DNA of 64,000 nt, taken from the NCBI RefSeq assembly GCF_001577775.1, contig NZ_CP010835.1:1054001-1118000 (forward strand). The letters are read 5' to 3'. This document shows positions 17,440-26,956 of this stretch, piece by piece. The translations under genes were made by a program, and so were the position numbers. The DNA is from Pyrococcus kukulkanii (GTDB lineage Archaea > Methanobacteriota_B > Thermococci > Thermococcales > Thermococcaceae). A model generated the notes under the pieces. It ran no database searches and was not told the DNA's origin. It saw only the letters and a list, made by a program, of their open reading frames with translations. Position 1 is the first letter of the stretch, and every line of letters starts with the position of its first letter.

Positions 17440-18749
17440 AATTTGTCGATAGGGAGGAAGAGCTGAAGGCCTTAAGGGAGAGGCTAAATAGCGAGAGGTT
17501 TGAGCTCATAATAATTTACGGGCGGAGAAGAGTTGGCAAGACAAGACTGACACTCGAGGCTATAAAAGGTACGCCTCACGTCTATTACCTAGCAACCGAA
17601 GGCGGCAATCTAAGGCACTTCAAGGCAACGGCAGAGAAAGTGTTTCCCCACATTAAGTACGTCAAAGAAGACTGGGGGGCGCTTCTTCATGCCCTTAAAG
17701 ACAAGGTTGTAGTGATAGATGAATTTCCAAACCTAATAAAGGAAAATCCTGGAATAATCTCGATATTCCAGAGGGTGATTGATCTAGAGCTTCAAAATTC
17801 CAAGACGAAGCTTGTTCTTTTAGGCTCCTCAGTGAGCATGATCAAAGAGAAAGTGCTGAGCTATAAAAGCCCCCTCTATGGGAGAAGAACTGCATCACTT
17901 AGGCTAAGGCCCCTAAGCTTTTTCTCCCTTCGAGACTTCTTCCCGGAAGCGGACACTAGAGAGCTCGTCGAAGTGTACGGACTGACTGATGGAATTCCGT
18001 ACTATATAGCCCAGGTTAAGTTGCCCTTCTGGGAATGGCTTGATGAGGAGATAAAAAGTCCCCTAACCTTTTTCAGGGATGAAGTTGATTTCCTCCTTAA
18101 ATACGAGTTCTCGGAACCAACAAAGTACAGGAGAATCCTCGAGGCAATAGCCTTTGGGAAAACAACCCTCAAACAGATAAAGGACTTTTCCGGCCTGAAG
18201 CATTCAGATATAACACCGTATTTAAGGAATCTCATCGAGACGAATCTCGTTAAGAGGGAAGTTCCGGTAACGGAAAGGCCGACCTCAAAGAAGGGCAGGT
18301 ATTATCTAGCCGACAACTTCCTCGCGTTCTGGTTCAGGTTCATAGGGCCGAACCTGTCTAGAATAGAGGAGGGGACTTTTAGTGCTGAGGAAATCAAGGA
18401 AAGCTATGATAGCTACTTGGGCCAAGTTTTCGAGAAAGTAGCGAGACAGTTCCTCCTAAGGGTAAACAAACAGGGGAAGTTGCCCTTTAAATTCACGAGG
18501 ATTGGAAAGTGGTGGCATAAGGGGGAAGAGATAGATCTAATAGCTTTAAACGATAAGGAGGGGAAGGCCCTCTTCGTTGAGGTCAAGTGGAGGGATCTGA
18601 ACCTGAGAGAGGTGGAGGGTATAATTATGGATCTCAAAAGAAAGAGCGAGCTTACGGGAATTAAATATGAAAAGCACTTCGGAATCATCGCAAGGAAAAT
18701 AAAAGGAAAAGAAAAGCTTGAGTTTGCTTGGGATCTTGAGGATTTTTAA
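17430..18749 (+). CDS. Archaeal ATPase with C-terminal DUF234 (nuclease-like) domain
   Basis: The 439-residue protein has an N-terminal AAA/STAND ATPase: Walker A YGRRRVGKTR near residue 30, Walker B KVVVIDEFPNL, sensor LLGSS, and the GRR/PLYGR segment. A winged-helix region follows (TLKQIKDFSGLKHSDITPYLRNL), then a DUF234 domain with a PD-(D/E)XK-like core (GEEIDLIAL, then FVEVKWR). Such proteins are abundant and mobile in Thermococcales; the cellular role is unknown, with DNA binding and cleavage inferred. It is intact, unlike the other two ATPases in the window. Confidence 0.85.
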   Translation: MIIKFVDREEELKALRERLNSERFELIIIYGRRRVGKTRLTLEAIKGTPHVYYLATEGGNLRHFKATAEKVFPHIKYVKEDWGALLHALKDKVVVIDEFPNLIKENPGIISIFQRVIDLELQNSKTKLVLLGSSVSMIKEKVLSYKSPLYGRRTASLRLRPLSFFSLRDFFPEADTRELVEVYGLTDGIPYYIAQVKLPFWEWLDEEIKSPLTFFRDEVDFLLKYEFSEPTKYRRILEAIAFGKTTLKQIKDFSGLKHSDITPYLRNLIETNLVKREVPVTERPTSKKGRYYLADNFLAFWFRFIGPNLSRIEEGTFSAEEIKESYDSYLGQVFEKVARQFLLRVNKQGKLPFKFTRIGKWWHKGEEIDLIALNDKEGKALFVEVKWRDLNLREVEGIIMDLKRKSELTGIKYEKHFGIIARKIKGKEKLEFAWDLEDF

Positions 18750-18773
18750 ATCCCGCATATTAAGGGAGTATTG

Positions 18774-18822
18774 ATGATGAGTAGTTGGAAAGCTGATGTG
18801 TGATGAGGGACGCCCAGGCTGA
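18774..18822 (+). ncRNA. C/D box small guide RNA
   Basis: All four boxes are in order: C ATGATGA (18774-18780), D' CTGA (18793-18796), C' GTGATGA (18800-18806), D CTGA (18819-18822). Both guides are 12 nt and the D'-C' spacer is 3 nt, a standard archaeal geometry. By the D+5 rule the guides would direct 2'-O-methylation at a C in CUUUCCAACUAC and a G in CCUGGGCGUCCC; the target RNAs are not identified here. A TATA-like TTTTTAAA at 18742-18749 lies about 27 nt before the RNA start. The mature ends extend a few bases beyond the boxes. Confidence 0.85.
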
Positions 18823-18882
18823 TGAACTATCGCGAGAAATTTTTTATATAAAGCTTGACGATAATAATTGAGGTGCATTATA

Positions 18883-19305
18883 ATGCCAAATACACCTCCG
18901 TATGGATACTATAGCTATGGAAGAAGGATTGGTCAAAGGGAAGGATACAAAGCGGGATACAATAGTGGTTACAGAAGTGGATATAGCAGTGGATATGAAA
19001 AGGGGCTTAATGAGGGATACTCCAAGGGATATCAGGAGGGATACAGCAAAGGGTATACGGAAGGGTACAAGAAACATGAAAGCGAAGTTAAACAAATTAT
19101 AAACACGCAGATAAATAAGTTATTATATGAAGATATTTTAGATGAAAATGTTGTTTTAGAGATATTGGATAAAGTATTTTCAATAGGAGGTGTCTCCGGG
19201 GATAAGTTAACTATTGCATTACATGTCTTAACATTGTTACTAGAAGGGGACATATACGGGGCAAAAGTTCTTCGGGAGGTTGCCCAATTATGGGACATTA
19301 TTTAA
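18883..19305 (+). CDS. Protein with 13 consecutive GX3 repeats and a helical C-terminal domain
   Basis: The 140-residue protein has glycine at every fourth position from residue 13 to 61 (13 glycines), mostly as GYxx. A helical C-terminal domain of about 75 residues follows (NKLLYEDILDENVVLEILDKVF, ending AQLWDII). The array resembles the deca-GX3 motif of eukaryotic Yae1/Lto1 adaptor proteins and the GxxxG repeats of FliH, but homology is not established. ATG 18883 has GAGGTG upstream and TTTATATAAA at 18842-18851. It overlaps the next gene by 16 nt, and both are more AT-rich than their neighbours. Confidence 0.7.
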   Translation: MPNTPPYGYYSYGRRIGQREGYKAGYNSGYRSGYSSGYEKGLNEGYSKGYQEGYSKGYTEGYKKHESEVKQIINTQINKLLYEDILDENVVLEILDKVFSIGGVSGDKLTIALHVLTLLLEGDIYGAKVLREVAQLWDII

Positions 19306-20054
19306 ACATTGAAGTAAATGGTAATGATATATACATAGCTGTAAATTTTGGAGGAGAAACAATAAAAGACGTTATCGGGAATTATGAAGTAGATGATTCT
19401 CTTCCCATTTTGAACATCTTCATTAATGATGGCAAAAAGCGCTGTGTTGTTAGCAACTCAAGAGTACCATGTGGATCGCTCCAGGGCAGTGATGTGCTCT
19501 TTAAAGAAGTAATGTCGAGATTTAAGGTTAACCTCCATAAGCTTAAGCTTACAATACTTTCTCCTGAGCTAATAAGGATAATGTTTGATCAACTACCAAG
19601 TAACGAGAAAACGGCTGCAGTATGGTATGTCACAAAAATAAATGATCTTGTTTACGAAGGGCTCGAAGGTTCTATTAAAAGAGCCATGAGGAATGTCGTG
19701 TCATGGGCCCAGGATGAGTTGTCTCAGATAGAATACAAAAACAATAGGGCATACAACACGTTAGAGGAGTACATTTCCAAGATTGAAAAAGAGGCAAGGT
19801 TTCATGACCATATTGCAACTGTTACTGTAACAGAATTTAAGTTGTCCTCAAAAATATATATTTCAGGTAAAAGAGTTAGGGAATTAAACGTTGACATTAA
19901 GATTACCCTGAAGTCAAAAGGATTGCTATCTAAGTTGCTAAAAAAGAATAAGGTCAAGGAGAAACTTGAGAATAACCTTTTGCCAGACTTAAAAAGAGAA
20001 TTGAAAAGCATAATTGAAGGAGATGTTGACTTAACGTATACTATCCTGGCGTGA
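19290..20054 (+). CDS. Unknown protein, partner of the GX3-repeat protein
   Basis: The 254-residue protein is not recognised. It starts with a beta-rich region of about 80 residues ([20 protein letters not shown]), followed by a helical middle part ([45 protein letters not shown]) and a C-terminal alpha/beta segment ending with a long Lys-rich helix and [10 protein letters not shown]. No membrane segment is present. Overlap with the upstream gene implies coupled translation. The 3' end overlaps the convergent UbiD-like gene by 24 nt. Confidence 0.6.
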   Translation: MGHYLNIEVNGNDIYIAVNFGGETIKDVIGNYEVDDSLPILNIFINDGKKRCVVSNSRVPCGSLQGSDVLFKEVMSRFKVNLHKLKLTILSPELIRIMFDQLPSNEKTAAVWYVTKINDLVYEGLEGSIKRAMRNVVSWAQDELSQIEYKNNRAYNTLEEYISKIEKEARFHDHIATVTVTEFKLSSKIYISGKRVRELNVDIKITLKSKGLLSKLLKKNKVKEKLENNLLPDLKRELKSIIEGDVDLTYTILA

Positions 20055-21317
20055 ACTTACTATTTTGGCTTTCTCAAATTTTTCCTTTCTATCAAGAGGC
20101 TTTGTAGCATCTATGCCCCACTTGGCAGTTAATCCATCTTTGCCGGAGGGATCGAGTGAAGATCCTCTCGCGTCTGGAATTACAACGAGATCCCTGTCGG
20201 GCTGGAATCTTGTTGCTATGGCCCACTCAACCTCCCTGTCGTCGTAAATATTAACGTCCTCATCAACTACCACAACCCTCTTCAGGCTCGGGTGGCCCGT
20301 AAAGGCCGCGAGTATAGCGTTCTTTCCGTCCCCTTCATGTTGCTTCGTGATCGAGACTACGGCGTGGAGCCACATGCATCCTCCCTCTGTGAGCCTAACC
20401 CCATGAACCTTTGGAACAACCCTCTTAACGGCTGAATATATTTGGGGCTCCTTTGGAAGGCCCATGAGCATGTAGTGCTCGTAGCCGCCCGGTAAAAGAA
20501 CGTGAAACACGGGATCATCAACGTGATACATCCTCTCGAAAACGACCACGGGCTGCTTTCTCACTATATCGTAAGTTCCCGTTATATCAACAAAGGGACC
20601 TTCATCAACTAGCTCATCTGTGATCTTGGCCCTAAAGACGAACTCGCTCTCGACAGGAACAGGAATCCCATCAACCTCGACAACCTCCACGGGCCTTCCA
20701 AAGGCCTGAAGGCTTATCGCGGAGGCAATCTTGAGCTCGCTAATACCATAGGCAACGCTCGTTGCTCCTGCCAGTAAAAGATGAACAGGATTTCCAACGA
20801 CTATTCTTACATCAAACTCCTCTCCCATCTCCACCGCATCCTTCCACATAGCGTAGAGGTGCCTTGGAACTAGCCTTATCGCTGCCCTTGTCTCGTCAAG
20901 AACCATCATCCTGTGGAAGGAAACGTTAACGAAGTCCCCACTTTTGGCTATGACCATTGCTGAGGTGAAGTACCTCCCTCCGTCTCTAGGGTAAAACTTC
21001 GGGACTGGAAGTTCAAGCAGATTAACCTCGCTTTTGTTCTTCAGAAAATCGGCCTTATCGACAACTACGTAATCCTTAGGCTCCTCCATAGCCTTAACTA
21101 GCAGCTCAAGCAATCCTCTGTTGTCAGTGTTCAGGAACTTGGCTATCCTCTCCCTTTTAGACCAAACGTTCCCTACAACCTTCCAGCCCTCAACGTCCTT
21201 GAAGAGAACTGGCCTGTCTTTGTACTTGAGGAGGTACTTAGTTATCTCGAGCTCCTTTTTTACCGGCTTATCAACAACGACGAGATCATCAAACCCCTCA
21301 ACTATCTCCCTCAGCAT
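20031..21317 (-). CDS. UbiD family decarboxylase
   Basis: Prenylated-FMN-dependent (de)carboxylase of the UbiD family, about 428 residues. Family features: [26 protein letters not shown], the SFHRMMVLD segment, the [10 protein letters not shown] region, [15 protein letters not shown] with [12 protein letters not shown], and [27 protein letters not shown] near the end. The substrate cannot be told from sequence (aromatic acid or polyprenyl-hydroxybenzoate-like). ATG 21317 is preferred because GGAGG lies about 9 nt upstream; the in-frame ATG at 21326 is too close. It overlaps pus10 by 20 nt. Confidence 0.88.
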   Translation of the reverse strand: MLREIVEGFDDLVVVDKPVKKELEITKYLLKYKDRPVLFKDVEGWKVVGNVWSKRERIAKFLNTDNRGLLELLVKAMEEPKDYVVVDKADFLKNKSEVNLLELPVPKFYPRDGGRYFTSAMVIAKSGDFVNVSFHRMMVLDETRAAIRLVPRHLYAMWKDAVEMGEEFDVRIVVGNPVHLLLAGATSVAYGISELKIASAISLQAFGRPVEVVEVDGIPVPVESEFVFRAKITDELVDEGPFVDITGTYDIVRKQPVVVFERMYHVDDPVFHVLLPGGYEHYMLMGLPKEPQIYSAVKRVVPKVHGVRLTEGGCMWLHAVVSITKQHEGDGKNAILAAFTGHPSLKRVVVVDEDVNIYDDREVEWAIATRFQPDRDLVVIPDARGSSLDPSGKDGLTAKWGIDATKPLDRKEKFEKAKIVSSRQDSIR

Positions 21318-22470
21318 TCCTATCATCCTCCAGAACTTCTAAAACATCCAAAAGCTCGCACCAAGCTTCCTTCCCCAGGATCTCAGATACTGAAGGCCTA
21401 GTCCTTCCTTTATCACCCGATATCAGCTCCTTTATGTAGAGGCCTCCATCCGTGAGCAACCTTAATCTGAAATGCTTATCATCTATCAGCTCACCCTCGG
21501 CCCTGTAAACCTTCCTAACCCTCACGAGGTCGGCTCTGCTGTTCAACACTCTCCTTGGAGTTCTCTGTCTTATTTCCGCGCCTGTCAGCTCTCTCACTAC
21601 TTTTTCAACCTCCTCCCTACTTATTCCATCCTTTACATAAACTAAAGCTTCGTAGAGCTTCCTGTGCCTCCTCGTAAGTATCTCCTCGGCCTCTTTGGGG
21701 GTTATAAACCTTAGCTCGAGCACCTCGACTTTCCCAGAAGAGTTTATCTCCCTCTCAACATCCTCCAAGTTTACCTTCCTCTTCCTGGGCCTCTTGATCT
21801 CAACGACGAAAGGCCTTCCCTCGCCAAGCATCCTTACATCTACATCTTCCCGCCCAGCCCCTTTAAACACGCACTTTCCGTTGAAGTACTTCCTAAATGC
21901 CCTGCATATTATCGTCGCAACGCTCTCCTTGAATCCTGGGGCTGGTGTTTGGGGGATTCCCCTAACGAGCTTCCTGTACCTTCCAGCAACGTAAACTGGA
22001 TTCACCTGCAGCTCAACCTTTTCGGAGAACGGCTCGACTATTATAACCACATCGGGATTAACTGAGGGCTTCTTTCCAGTCTTTACCGCAAATGTCTTGC
22101 CTAACTCCCTGTTAAACTCCCTGTTTATCGGCTCTCCCGTCTCTATTTTAAATTTTGCCCATATCTCCCTTTCCTTCTCAATGATTTCTTGGGGAAACCT
22201 TGAGCCTATCCTGAAGGTTTCAAACTCATAATCTTTAACAGCCTCAATGCACAAATCGACGAGCTTGGGAATCTTCCTAAAAACCCCCTCGCAGAGGTCG
22301 CACTCCTCTGGTTCTTCGAAGCTTAATCCAGTCTCCATTTCCAGCACTAGCCTTATGGCCCTTCCCCTCTCCTCGTTGCTCCCCTTGCCCAATTTGGCGA
22401 ATAGCCTTCCCAGGCAATGATTGCACAGCCTGTACTCCTCAAGGACTTCCTTGGCCTTCTCGAGTATCAT
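21298..22470 (-). CDS. pus10: tRNA pseudouridine synthase Pus10
   Basis: Archaeal enzyme making pseudouridine 54 and 55 of tRNA. The roughly 390-residue protein has the N-terminal THUMP/zinc part with C16-x-x-C19 and C57-x-x-C60 (CNHC, CDLC), and the catalytic domain with the Asp-containing [13 protein letters not shown] motif, [10 protein letters not shown], and a C-terminal [22 protein letters not shown] 22470 is chosen because TTTAAA about 26 nt upstream implies a leaderless message. The frame is open to TTG 22518, but that start would lie before the TATA box. Co-oriented with the UbiD gene. Confidence 0.93.
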   Translation of the reverse strand: MILEKAKEVLEEYRLCNHCLGRLFAKLGKGSNEERGRAIRLVLEMETGLSFEEPEECDLCEGVFRKIPKLVDLCIEAVKDYEFETFRIGSRFPQEIIEKEREIWAKFKIETGEPINREFNRELGKTFAVKTGKKPSVNPDVVIIVEPFSEKVELQVNPVYVAGRYRKLVRGIPQTPAPGFKESVATIICRAFRKYFNGKCVFKGAGREDVDVRMLGEGRPFVVEIKRPRKRKVNLEDVEREINSSGKVEVLELRFITPKEAEEILTRRHRKLYEALVYVKDGISREEVEKVVRELTGAEIRQRTPRRVLNSRADLVRVRKVYRAEGELIDDKHFRLRLLTDGGLYIKELISGDKGRTRPSVSEILGKEAWCELLDVLEVLEDDRNAEGDS

Positions 22471-22535
22471 CGCTCGAATCTCGGTAGGCAAATTTAAAAG
22501 GGTGTCCACGAAAGCCAATTCTGGAGGGTGAAACT

Positions 22536-23363
22536 ATGCCGAGGAGAGCAAGGGAATACCCCGAAGAGGGAGAGTTCGTCGTTGCAACGGTTAAGAGGGT
22601 TCACAATTACGGTGCATTCCTCGAGCTTGACGAGTATCCCGGCAAGGAGGGCTTCATGCACATAAGTGAAGTGGCCTCAACATGGGTGAAGAACATCAGG
22701 GACTACTTAAGGGAGGGTCAGAAGGTAGTTGCTAAGGTAATTAGGGTAGATCCAAGGAAGGGACACATAGACTTAAGCCTGAGGAGGGTCACCCAGCAGC
22801 AGAGGAAGGCCAAGCTTCAGGAGTACAAGAGGGCTCAGAAAGCCGAGAACCTGTTAAAGATGGCTGCAGAAAAGCTTGGAAAGGACTTTGAGACTGCTTG
22901 GAGGGAAGTATGGGTTCCCCTTGAGGAGGAGTGGGGTGAGGTTTACGCCGCATTTGAGGATGCAGCCAAGGAAGGAATTGACGTTTTAAAGGGTCACGTT
23001 CCCGACGAGTGGTTGCCCGTTCTCAAGGAGATAATAGACAACTACGTTGAGGTTCCAACGGTAACGATAGATGCCGAGTTCGAGATCACCGTTCCAAAGC
23101 CCAACGGAATTGAAATAATAAAGGAGGCGCTAATTAGGGCTAGAGACAGGGTGAACAGGGAGAAGGACATAGAGGTTAAGTTTACTTACCAGGGAGCCCC
23201 AAGGTACAGGATCGACATAACGGCCCCGGACTACTACAAGGCTGAAGAAGTCCTTGAAGACATAGCGGAGGAGATACTTAGGGTAATTAAACAGGCCGGG
23301 GGAGAAGCTACTCTGTTAAGGAAGGAGAAGAGAATCAGGAAGGTCAAGAAGAGGAAGAAGTGA
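22536..23363 (+). CDS. eif2a: Translation initiation factor aIF2, alpha subunit
   Basis: Subunit of the heterotrimer that delivers initiator tRNA. The 275-residue protein starts with an S1 RNA-binding domain (EGEFVVATVKRVHNYGAFLELDEYPGKEGFMHISEV), then a helical domain, and a C-terminal alpha/beta domain (YRIDITAPDYYKAEEVL) with a basic tail. ATG 22536 follows GGAGGGTGA. It is the first gene of the conserved aIF2-alpha/Nop10/PAC2 operon and lies divergently from pus10. Confidence 0.96.
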   Translation: MPRRAREYPEEGEFVVATVKRVHNYGAFLELDEYPGKEGFMHISEVASTWVKNIRDYLREGQKVVAKVIRVDPRKGHIDLSLRRVTQQQRKAKLQEYKRAQKAENLLKMAAEKLGKDFETAWREVWVPLEEEWGEVYAAFEDAAKEGIDVLKGHVPDEWLPVLKEIIDNYVEVPTVTIDAEFEITVPKPNGIEIIKEALIRARDRVNREKDIEVKFTYQGAPRYRIDITAPDYYKAEEVLEDIAEEILRVIKQAGGEATLLRKEKRIRKVKKRKK

Positions 23364-23368
23364 TGGGA

Positions 23369-23551
23369 ATGAGATTCAGGATAAGGAAGTGTCCCAAGTG
23401 CGGGAGGTACACCCTCAAGGAAATATGCCCGGTATGTGGGGAAAAGACTAAAGTAGCACATCCACCAAGGTTCTCCCCTGAAGACCCGTATGGCGAGTAC
23501 AGGAGGAGGCTCAAGAGGGAGCTCCTCGGGATAGGGAGGAAGGAAAAATGA
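23369..23551 (+). CDS. nop10: H/ACA ribonucleoprotein subunit Nop10
   Basis: Small zinc protein of the H/ACA pseudouridylation complex (with Cbf5, Gar1, L7Ae). The 60-residue protein has two zinc-ribbon CxxC motifs (CPKCGRYTL and CPVCGEKT) and the Cbf5-binding HPPRFSPEDPYGEYRRR. ATG 23369 gives the family length; ATGs/GTG at 23360-23363 are in frame but overlap the aIF2-alpha stop. Co-transcribed with its neighbours. Confidence 0.95.
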   Translation: MRFRIRKCPKCGRYTLKEICPVCGEKTKVAHPPRFSPEDPYGEYRRRLKRELLGIGRKEK

Positions 23552-24351
23552 AGGAAACGATAATTGTTGTGCACGAAAGGCCCGACATTTACGACCCGAT
23601 CTTTATAGAGGGCCTTCCTGGGATTGGTTTAGTTGGAAAGCTTGCTGCTGAGCACTTGATTCAGGAGCTGGGGGCGAAGAAGTTTGCCGAGCTTTACTCT
23701 CCTCACTTCATGCACCAAGTGCTGATTAGGAAAGGTTCAATAGTTGAGCTCATGAAGAACGAGTTCTACTACTGGAAGAGCCCTGACGATGAGCACAGAG
23801 ATCTTATAATAATAACGGGAGATACCCAGGTGCCCCCAACTGACAGCTACGGCCACTTTGAAGTAGTCGGGAAGATGCTCGACTTCGTTCAGGAGTTCGG
23901 GACGAGGGAGATAATAACCATGGGGGGCTATCAGGTTCCAGAGTTGCAAGGAGAGCCCAGGGTCTTAGCGGCGGTAACTCATCCAGATCTCGTGGGCTAT
24001 TATCAGGAGAAGCTCAAGGACTGCAACGTTGAGGTGATATGGAGAGAAGACGAGGGAGGAGCTATAGTCGGTGCAGCGGGCCTTCTTTTGGGAATAGGAA
24101 AACTGAGGGGAATGTTCGGGATAAGTCTCCTGGGGGAGAGCTTGGGTTACATAGTTGACGCCAAGGCCGCAAAGGCAGTCCTGTCCGCTGTGGCTAAGAT
24201 ACTCAACCTCGAGATAGATATGACGGCCTTGGACGAGAGGGCCAAGGAGACTGAAGAAATCTTAAGGAAGGTAGAAGAGATGCAGAGGGCAATGATGGAG
24301 CAGCAGCTTCCAAGGCCAAGCCACGAGGAGGAAGATAGGGGCTACCTCTGA
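23548..24351 (+). CDS. PAC2 family protein (proteasome-assembly-chaperone type)
   Basis: The 267-residue protein belongs to the PAC2 family, which includes archaeal PbaA/PbaB proteasome assembly chaperones: DPIFIEGLPGIGLVGKLAAEHLI at the N-terminus, LIIITGDTQVPP, and ITMGGYQVPELQGEPRV, plus a C-terminal helix. It overlaps nop10 by 4 nt (ATGA), the usual archaeal gene order. Whether it is the PbaB chaperone itself or a paralogue cannot be settled by eye. Confidence 0.85.
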   Translation: MKETIIVVHERPDIYDPIFIEGLPGIGLVGKLAAEHLIQELGAKKFAELYSPHFMHQVLIRKGSIVELMKNEFYYWKSPDDEHRDLIIITGDTQVPPTDSYGHFEVVGKMLDFVQEFGTREIITMGGYQVPELQGEPRVLAAVTHPDLVGYYQEKLKDCNVEVIWREDEGGAIVGAAGLLLGIGKLRGMFGISLLGESLGYIVDAKAAKAVLSAVAKILNLEIDMTALDERAKETEEILRKVEEMQRAMMEQQLPRPSHEEEDRGYL

Positions 24352-25656
24352 TCTTCTTCTATTAATTTTAAGCTTAATAACCACTTCCACAGCGGAATGA
24401 ACTCTACCTTCTTTCTCCCATAAACTTCAACTGCCTCATAGTCCCACGTGATGACCTTGAGGTTGTTGCATCTCAGCTCTTTTGAGGCCCTCAACAATGC
24501 CTCGACTTCTCTCTTTTTGACATCTGGTTCATCAACACTATAGGACACTTGGATCAGCTCTTTAACCCTGAATCCCAGGGAAATTACAAAGTCAACTTCC
24601 CCTTTGGAGTCCATCCAGTAGCTCACGCTCAATCTTGGTTCGCGGTAGTGCTTTCTCCTTAATAACTCGATAGCTACCATGTTCTCAATCCTGTAACCAA
24701 TATTCCCTATTCCAAAAACTGATGCAAAGCCGACATCAGCAATGTAAAGCTTAGGGATGCTTCTAATGGACTCAATCTCGCTGAAGTGAAACCTCCTCAC
24801 TGGAAACACGAAGCCTATGTCCTCAAGATATGAGAAGTACTCATAAACCTTGCTTTTGCTTAGATTTAGGCCGAGTGAAGACAGCATTCCATGGAGCTTT
24901 CTTATGGAGAGCCTTCTCGCAAAGTTTTTTGTTATAATGCGTATGAGGCCTTTCATTGCCCCAGTTTTTTCTATCCCATACCTCTCGATTAAGTCTTTGT
25001 ACATTATCAGATCGAGGTACTCTTGGAGGATTCTTATCTTGAGGAGCGGAGGGACATCAATAAGCTCAGGGAATCCTCCGTATTTAATGTACTCTTCGAG
25101 ATATCGTCTAATTAATCCCCGCTCCCGCTCTATCAACGGTTTATTTATTTGCACACCTTTGAAATGCAAAAATTCGGCGAATGACAACGGGAAGAGTTCA
25201 AAGCTGAGGCTACGTCCCCTCAGTGCCGTTGCTATTTCCCTTGATAAGAGCTTTGAAGATGAACCCGTGATAAAGATGTGTGCACTTTTTCTCTCAATGA
25301 GGCGTCTTACAAAGAGCTCCCATCCTTTAACAACTTGAACTTCGTCTAGGAAAAGGTACATCTTTTTGGCATTGGAATTGTGCTTGTAGTACAGCTCCAC
25401 GATCCTCCCAAGATCTTGAGCCTTTAATCCGGCCAGCCTTTCATCCTCAAAGTTGATGTAGAACAGCCTTTCTACTTGGTATTCCCTTTCTAATCAGCTC
25501 AAGCATTGTCTGGTATAGGAGGTATGTTTTACCAGATCTTCTAAGACCGTAAACGATCATCGCTCTTTCAAGGTTAGTTGGAAGTTTAAGCTCCCTCTCT
25601 TTAACCTCGGGAATGCCGAGCTTGTGGAACTCGATGATGACTTCTTCAATGTCCAT
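24342..25656 (-). pseudogene. AAA ATPase with DUF4143 domain, split by a frameshift
   Basis: Two frames encode one ATPase of about 435 residues. The first (from 25656 to about 25480) holds Walker A GLRRSGKTYLLY. After IPSR the reading moves to another frame: ERLFYINFEDERLAGLKAQDLGRIVELYYKH, then Walker B MYLFLDEVQVV, sensor FITGSSSKLL, GRSLSFELFPLSF, and a C-terminal DUF4143-type region with DSKGEVDFVISL. One base inserted or lost near 25485 explains the break. ATG 25656 has GGTGA upstream. The later half could still be translated from GTG 25400 but would lack the P-loop. Confidence 0.78.
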
Positions 25657-25683
25657 GTGTTCACCAATTTGTCCTATTGTGGT

Positions 25684-25710
25684 ATGACATATTTTAAGAT
25701 TTTGTGTCAT
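25684..25710. promoter_or_regulatory. ATGACA/TGTCAT inverted repeat flanking the ATPase promoter
   Basis: ATGACA (25684-25689) and TGTCAT (25705-25710) flank an AT-rich 15-nt stretch containing TTTTAAGATT, which can serve as a TATA box for the minus-strand ATPase start at 25656. Similar TGACAT/ATGTCA hexamers recur at 25748 and 25815. The arrangement suggests regulator binding around the promoter. Confidence 0.4.
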
Positions 25711-25754
25711 TTGGGTGGTAAATATTGGGGTTCGGCCATAAATAGTGTGACATC

Positions 25755-25788
25755 CACAACCTCCCCTAACTAGTTAAGGGGAGTTGTG
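25755..25788. repeat. 34-bp imperfect palindrome upstream of the ATPase
   Basis: CACAAC at 25755 and GTTGTG at 25783 bound a dyad centred on ACTAGT, with CTCCCC and GGGGAG inside, pairing at about 14 of 17 positions per arm. It lies in a gap between the ATPase promoter and a decayed gene. It could be an operator, a terminator hairpin or the end of a lost element. Confidence 0.45.
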
Positions 25789-25841
25789 CAATCATGAGTG
25801 ACGCTATGGTAAAGTTATGTCATTACAACAATAAGGAATAA

Positions 25842-26746
25842 TCAAGGAGCCATTGCAAGCCTCCTGAGTTCCTCGATATATCTTTCTTCCCCCCGCTTTC
25901 CTGGGAACACGTCTTCAATAACTATATACCCGAGCTTTTCCAACTCATTTCTGTACTTGTTCTTGCCGATGGAGGCAACTACAAGCTTGAGGTTGTTGTT
26001 CATAAATAGCTCGGCATATTCTTTTAATTGCAGATAATCTGCTTTCGTTACCCCTATATTAAAATGGTAAGTTCGGGAGGATTCTTAAGCAGTTACTCCC
26101 GGTTTTCATATTTGCCCTTAAAAATCAGAATGTCAGGCTTTACATGGGTTTGCTTGTTCTTGGCTGAGGATTTTGCAATTTCTTTCATGGCTGACTTTTG
26201 GATTTCTTGGCAATTTAATCCCAAGAATCCTCTCTGCTTTTGTATATTCGCCTCGAATTATACAGTAAAGGGCCTCCCTTACAGATTTACGAGAATATCC
26301 CCACGTTATAACTGTCCAGTCATCAACTGGATACTGATACCAAACAGTGAATGTTGAAGCCCTCGTTCTAATGATGCATGTTGGTTCTTCTTTGTTCGTT
26401 ACTCTAATAGCATCAGTGGGTAAAGATTGTCCATGAGGTAGTGCATTTATAGTCAGTAGAAGAACATAGAGCTCATGAGAGAATCTAATTTTTTCGTCAA
26501 GGGTCCGATTCTCCCTTTTGACGTTGGAAGTGCAAGGGATACAAACTTGGCAAACTCTGGATTTTTCATAAACTTCACTCTCTCTTGCCCTATATACATC
26601 AACTTTTACATTAAGCTAAGTTGCCAGTTCTTTTACTCGGTTAATTAGAGGGATCACAGTCCTCATGTAATAGTCCAAATACTCCATCTCTTCTCCGAAT
26701 AAGTAGAATTTGTAATTCCTAATCTCGGCTCTTGTTAGGTGCTTCA
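25842..26746 (-). pseudogene. Decayed gene of unknown family, possibly nuclease-related
   Basis: Starting from ATG 26746, the minus strand encodes a recognisable but broken protein of about 300 codons: HLTRAEIRNYKFYLFGEEME, stop, then VYRARESEVYEKSRVCQVC, a Trp-rich part (FTVWYQYPVDDWTVI), and in another frame KEIAKSSAKNKQTHVKPDILIFKG, finally ITKADYLQLKEYAELFMNNN and a tail RYIEELRRLAMAP. At least four frameshifts or stops occur. KPDILIFKG is compatible with a PD-(D/E)XK-like core, but the family is not identified. It was coupled by ATGA to the small gene upstream. Confidence 0.6.
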
Positions 26747-26940
26747 TCTCAATTTATTTTGTTTGACTTTATATTCCCTCAATTTTAGCCGACCATCCTC
26801 ATCAAACTTGAACGATTCTCGGGCTTGAACAGTAACCTAAGCGGAACGAGCATGTTATCCCTAACTAGATACACATAAGTGGCCCGCCTAGTTCCTCTAC
26901 CCTTCTCTATTGTTCTCAGGGTATTCCCATTAATCTCCAT
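26743..26940 (-). pseudogene. Small decayed gene coupled to the nuclease-like relic
   Basis: ATG 26940 with GGTGA upstream starts a roughly 65-codon frame (MEINGNTLRTIEKGRGTRRATYVY in two pieces: MEINGNTLRT, GTRRATYVYLVRDNM). A one-base shift near LFKPE moves the end to FKFDEDGRLKLREYKVKQ. The final TGA overlaps the next ATG. It forms a two-gene unit with the downstream relic, both inactivated. Family not recognised. Confidence 0.5.
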
Positions 26941-26956
26941 TTTGAATTCACCAAAA

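Noticed and set aside
26028-26357. 109-codon frame on the plus strand
   Set aside because: Antisense to a decayed minus-strand gene whose fragments read as natural protein.
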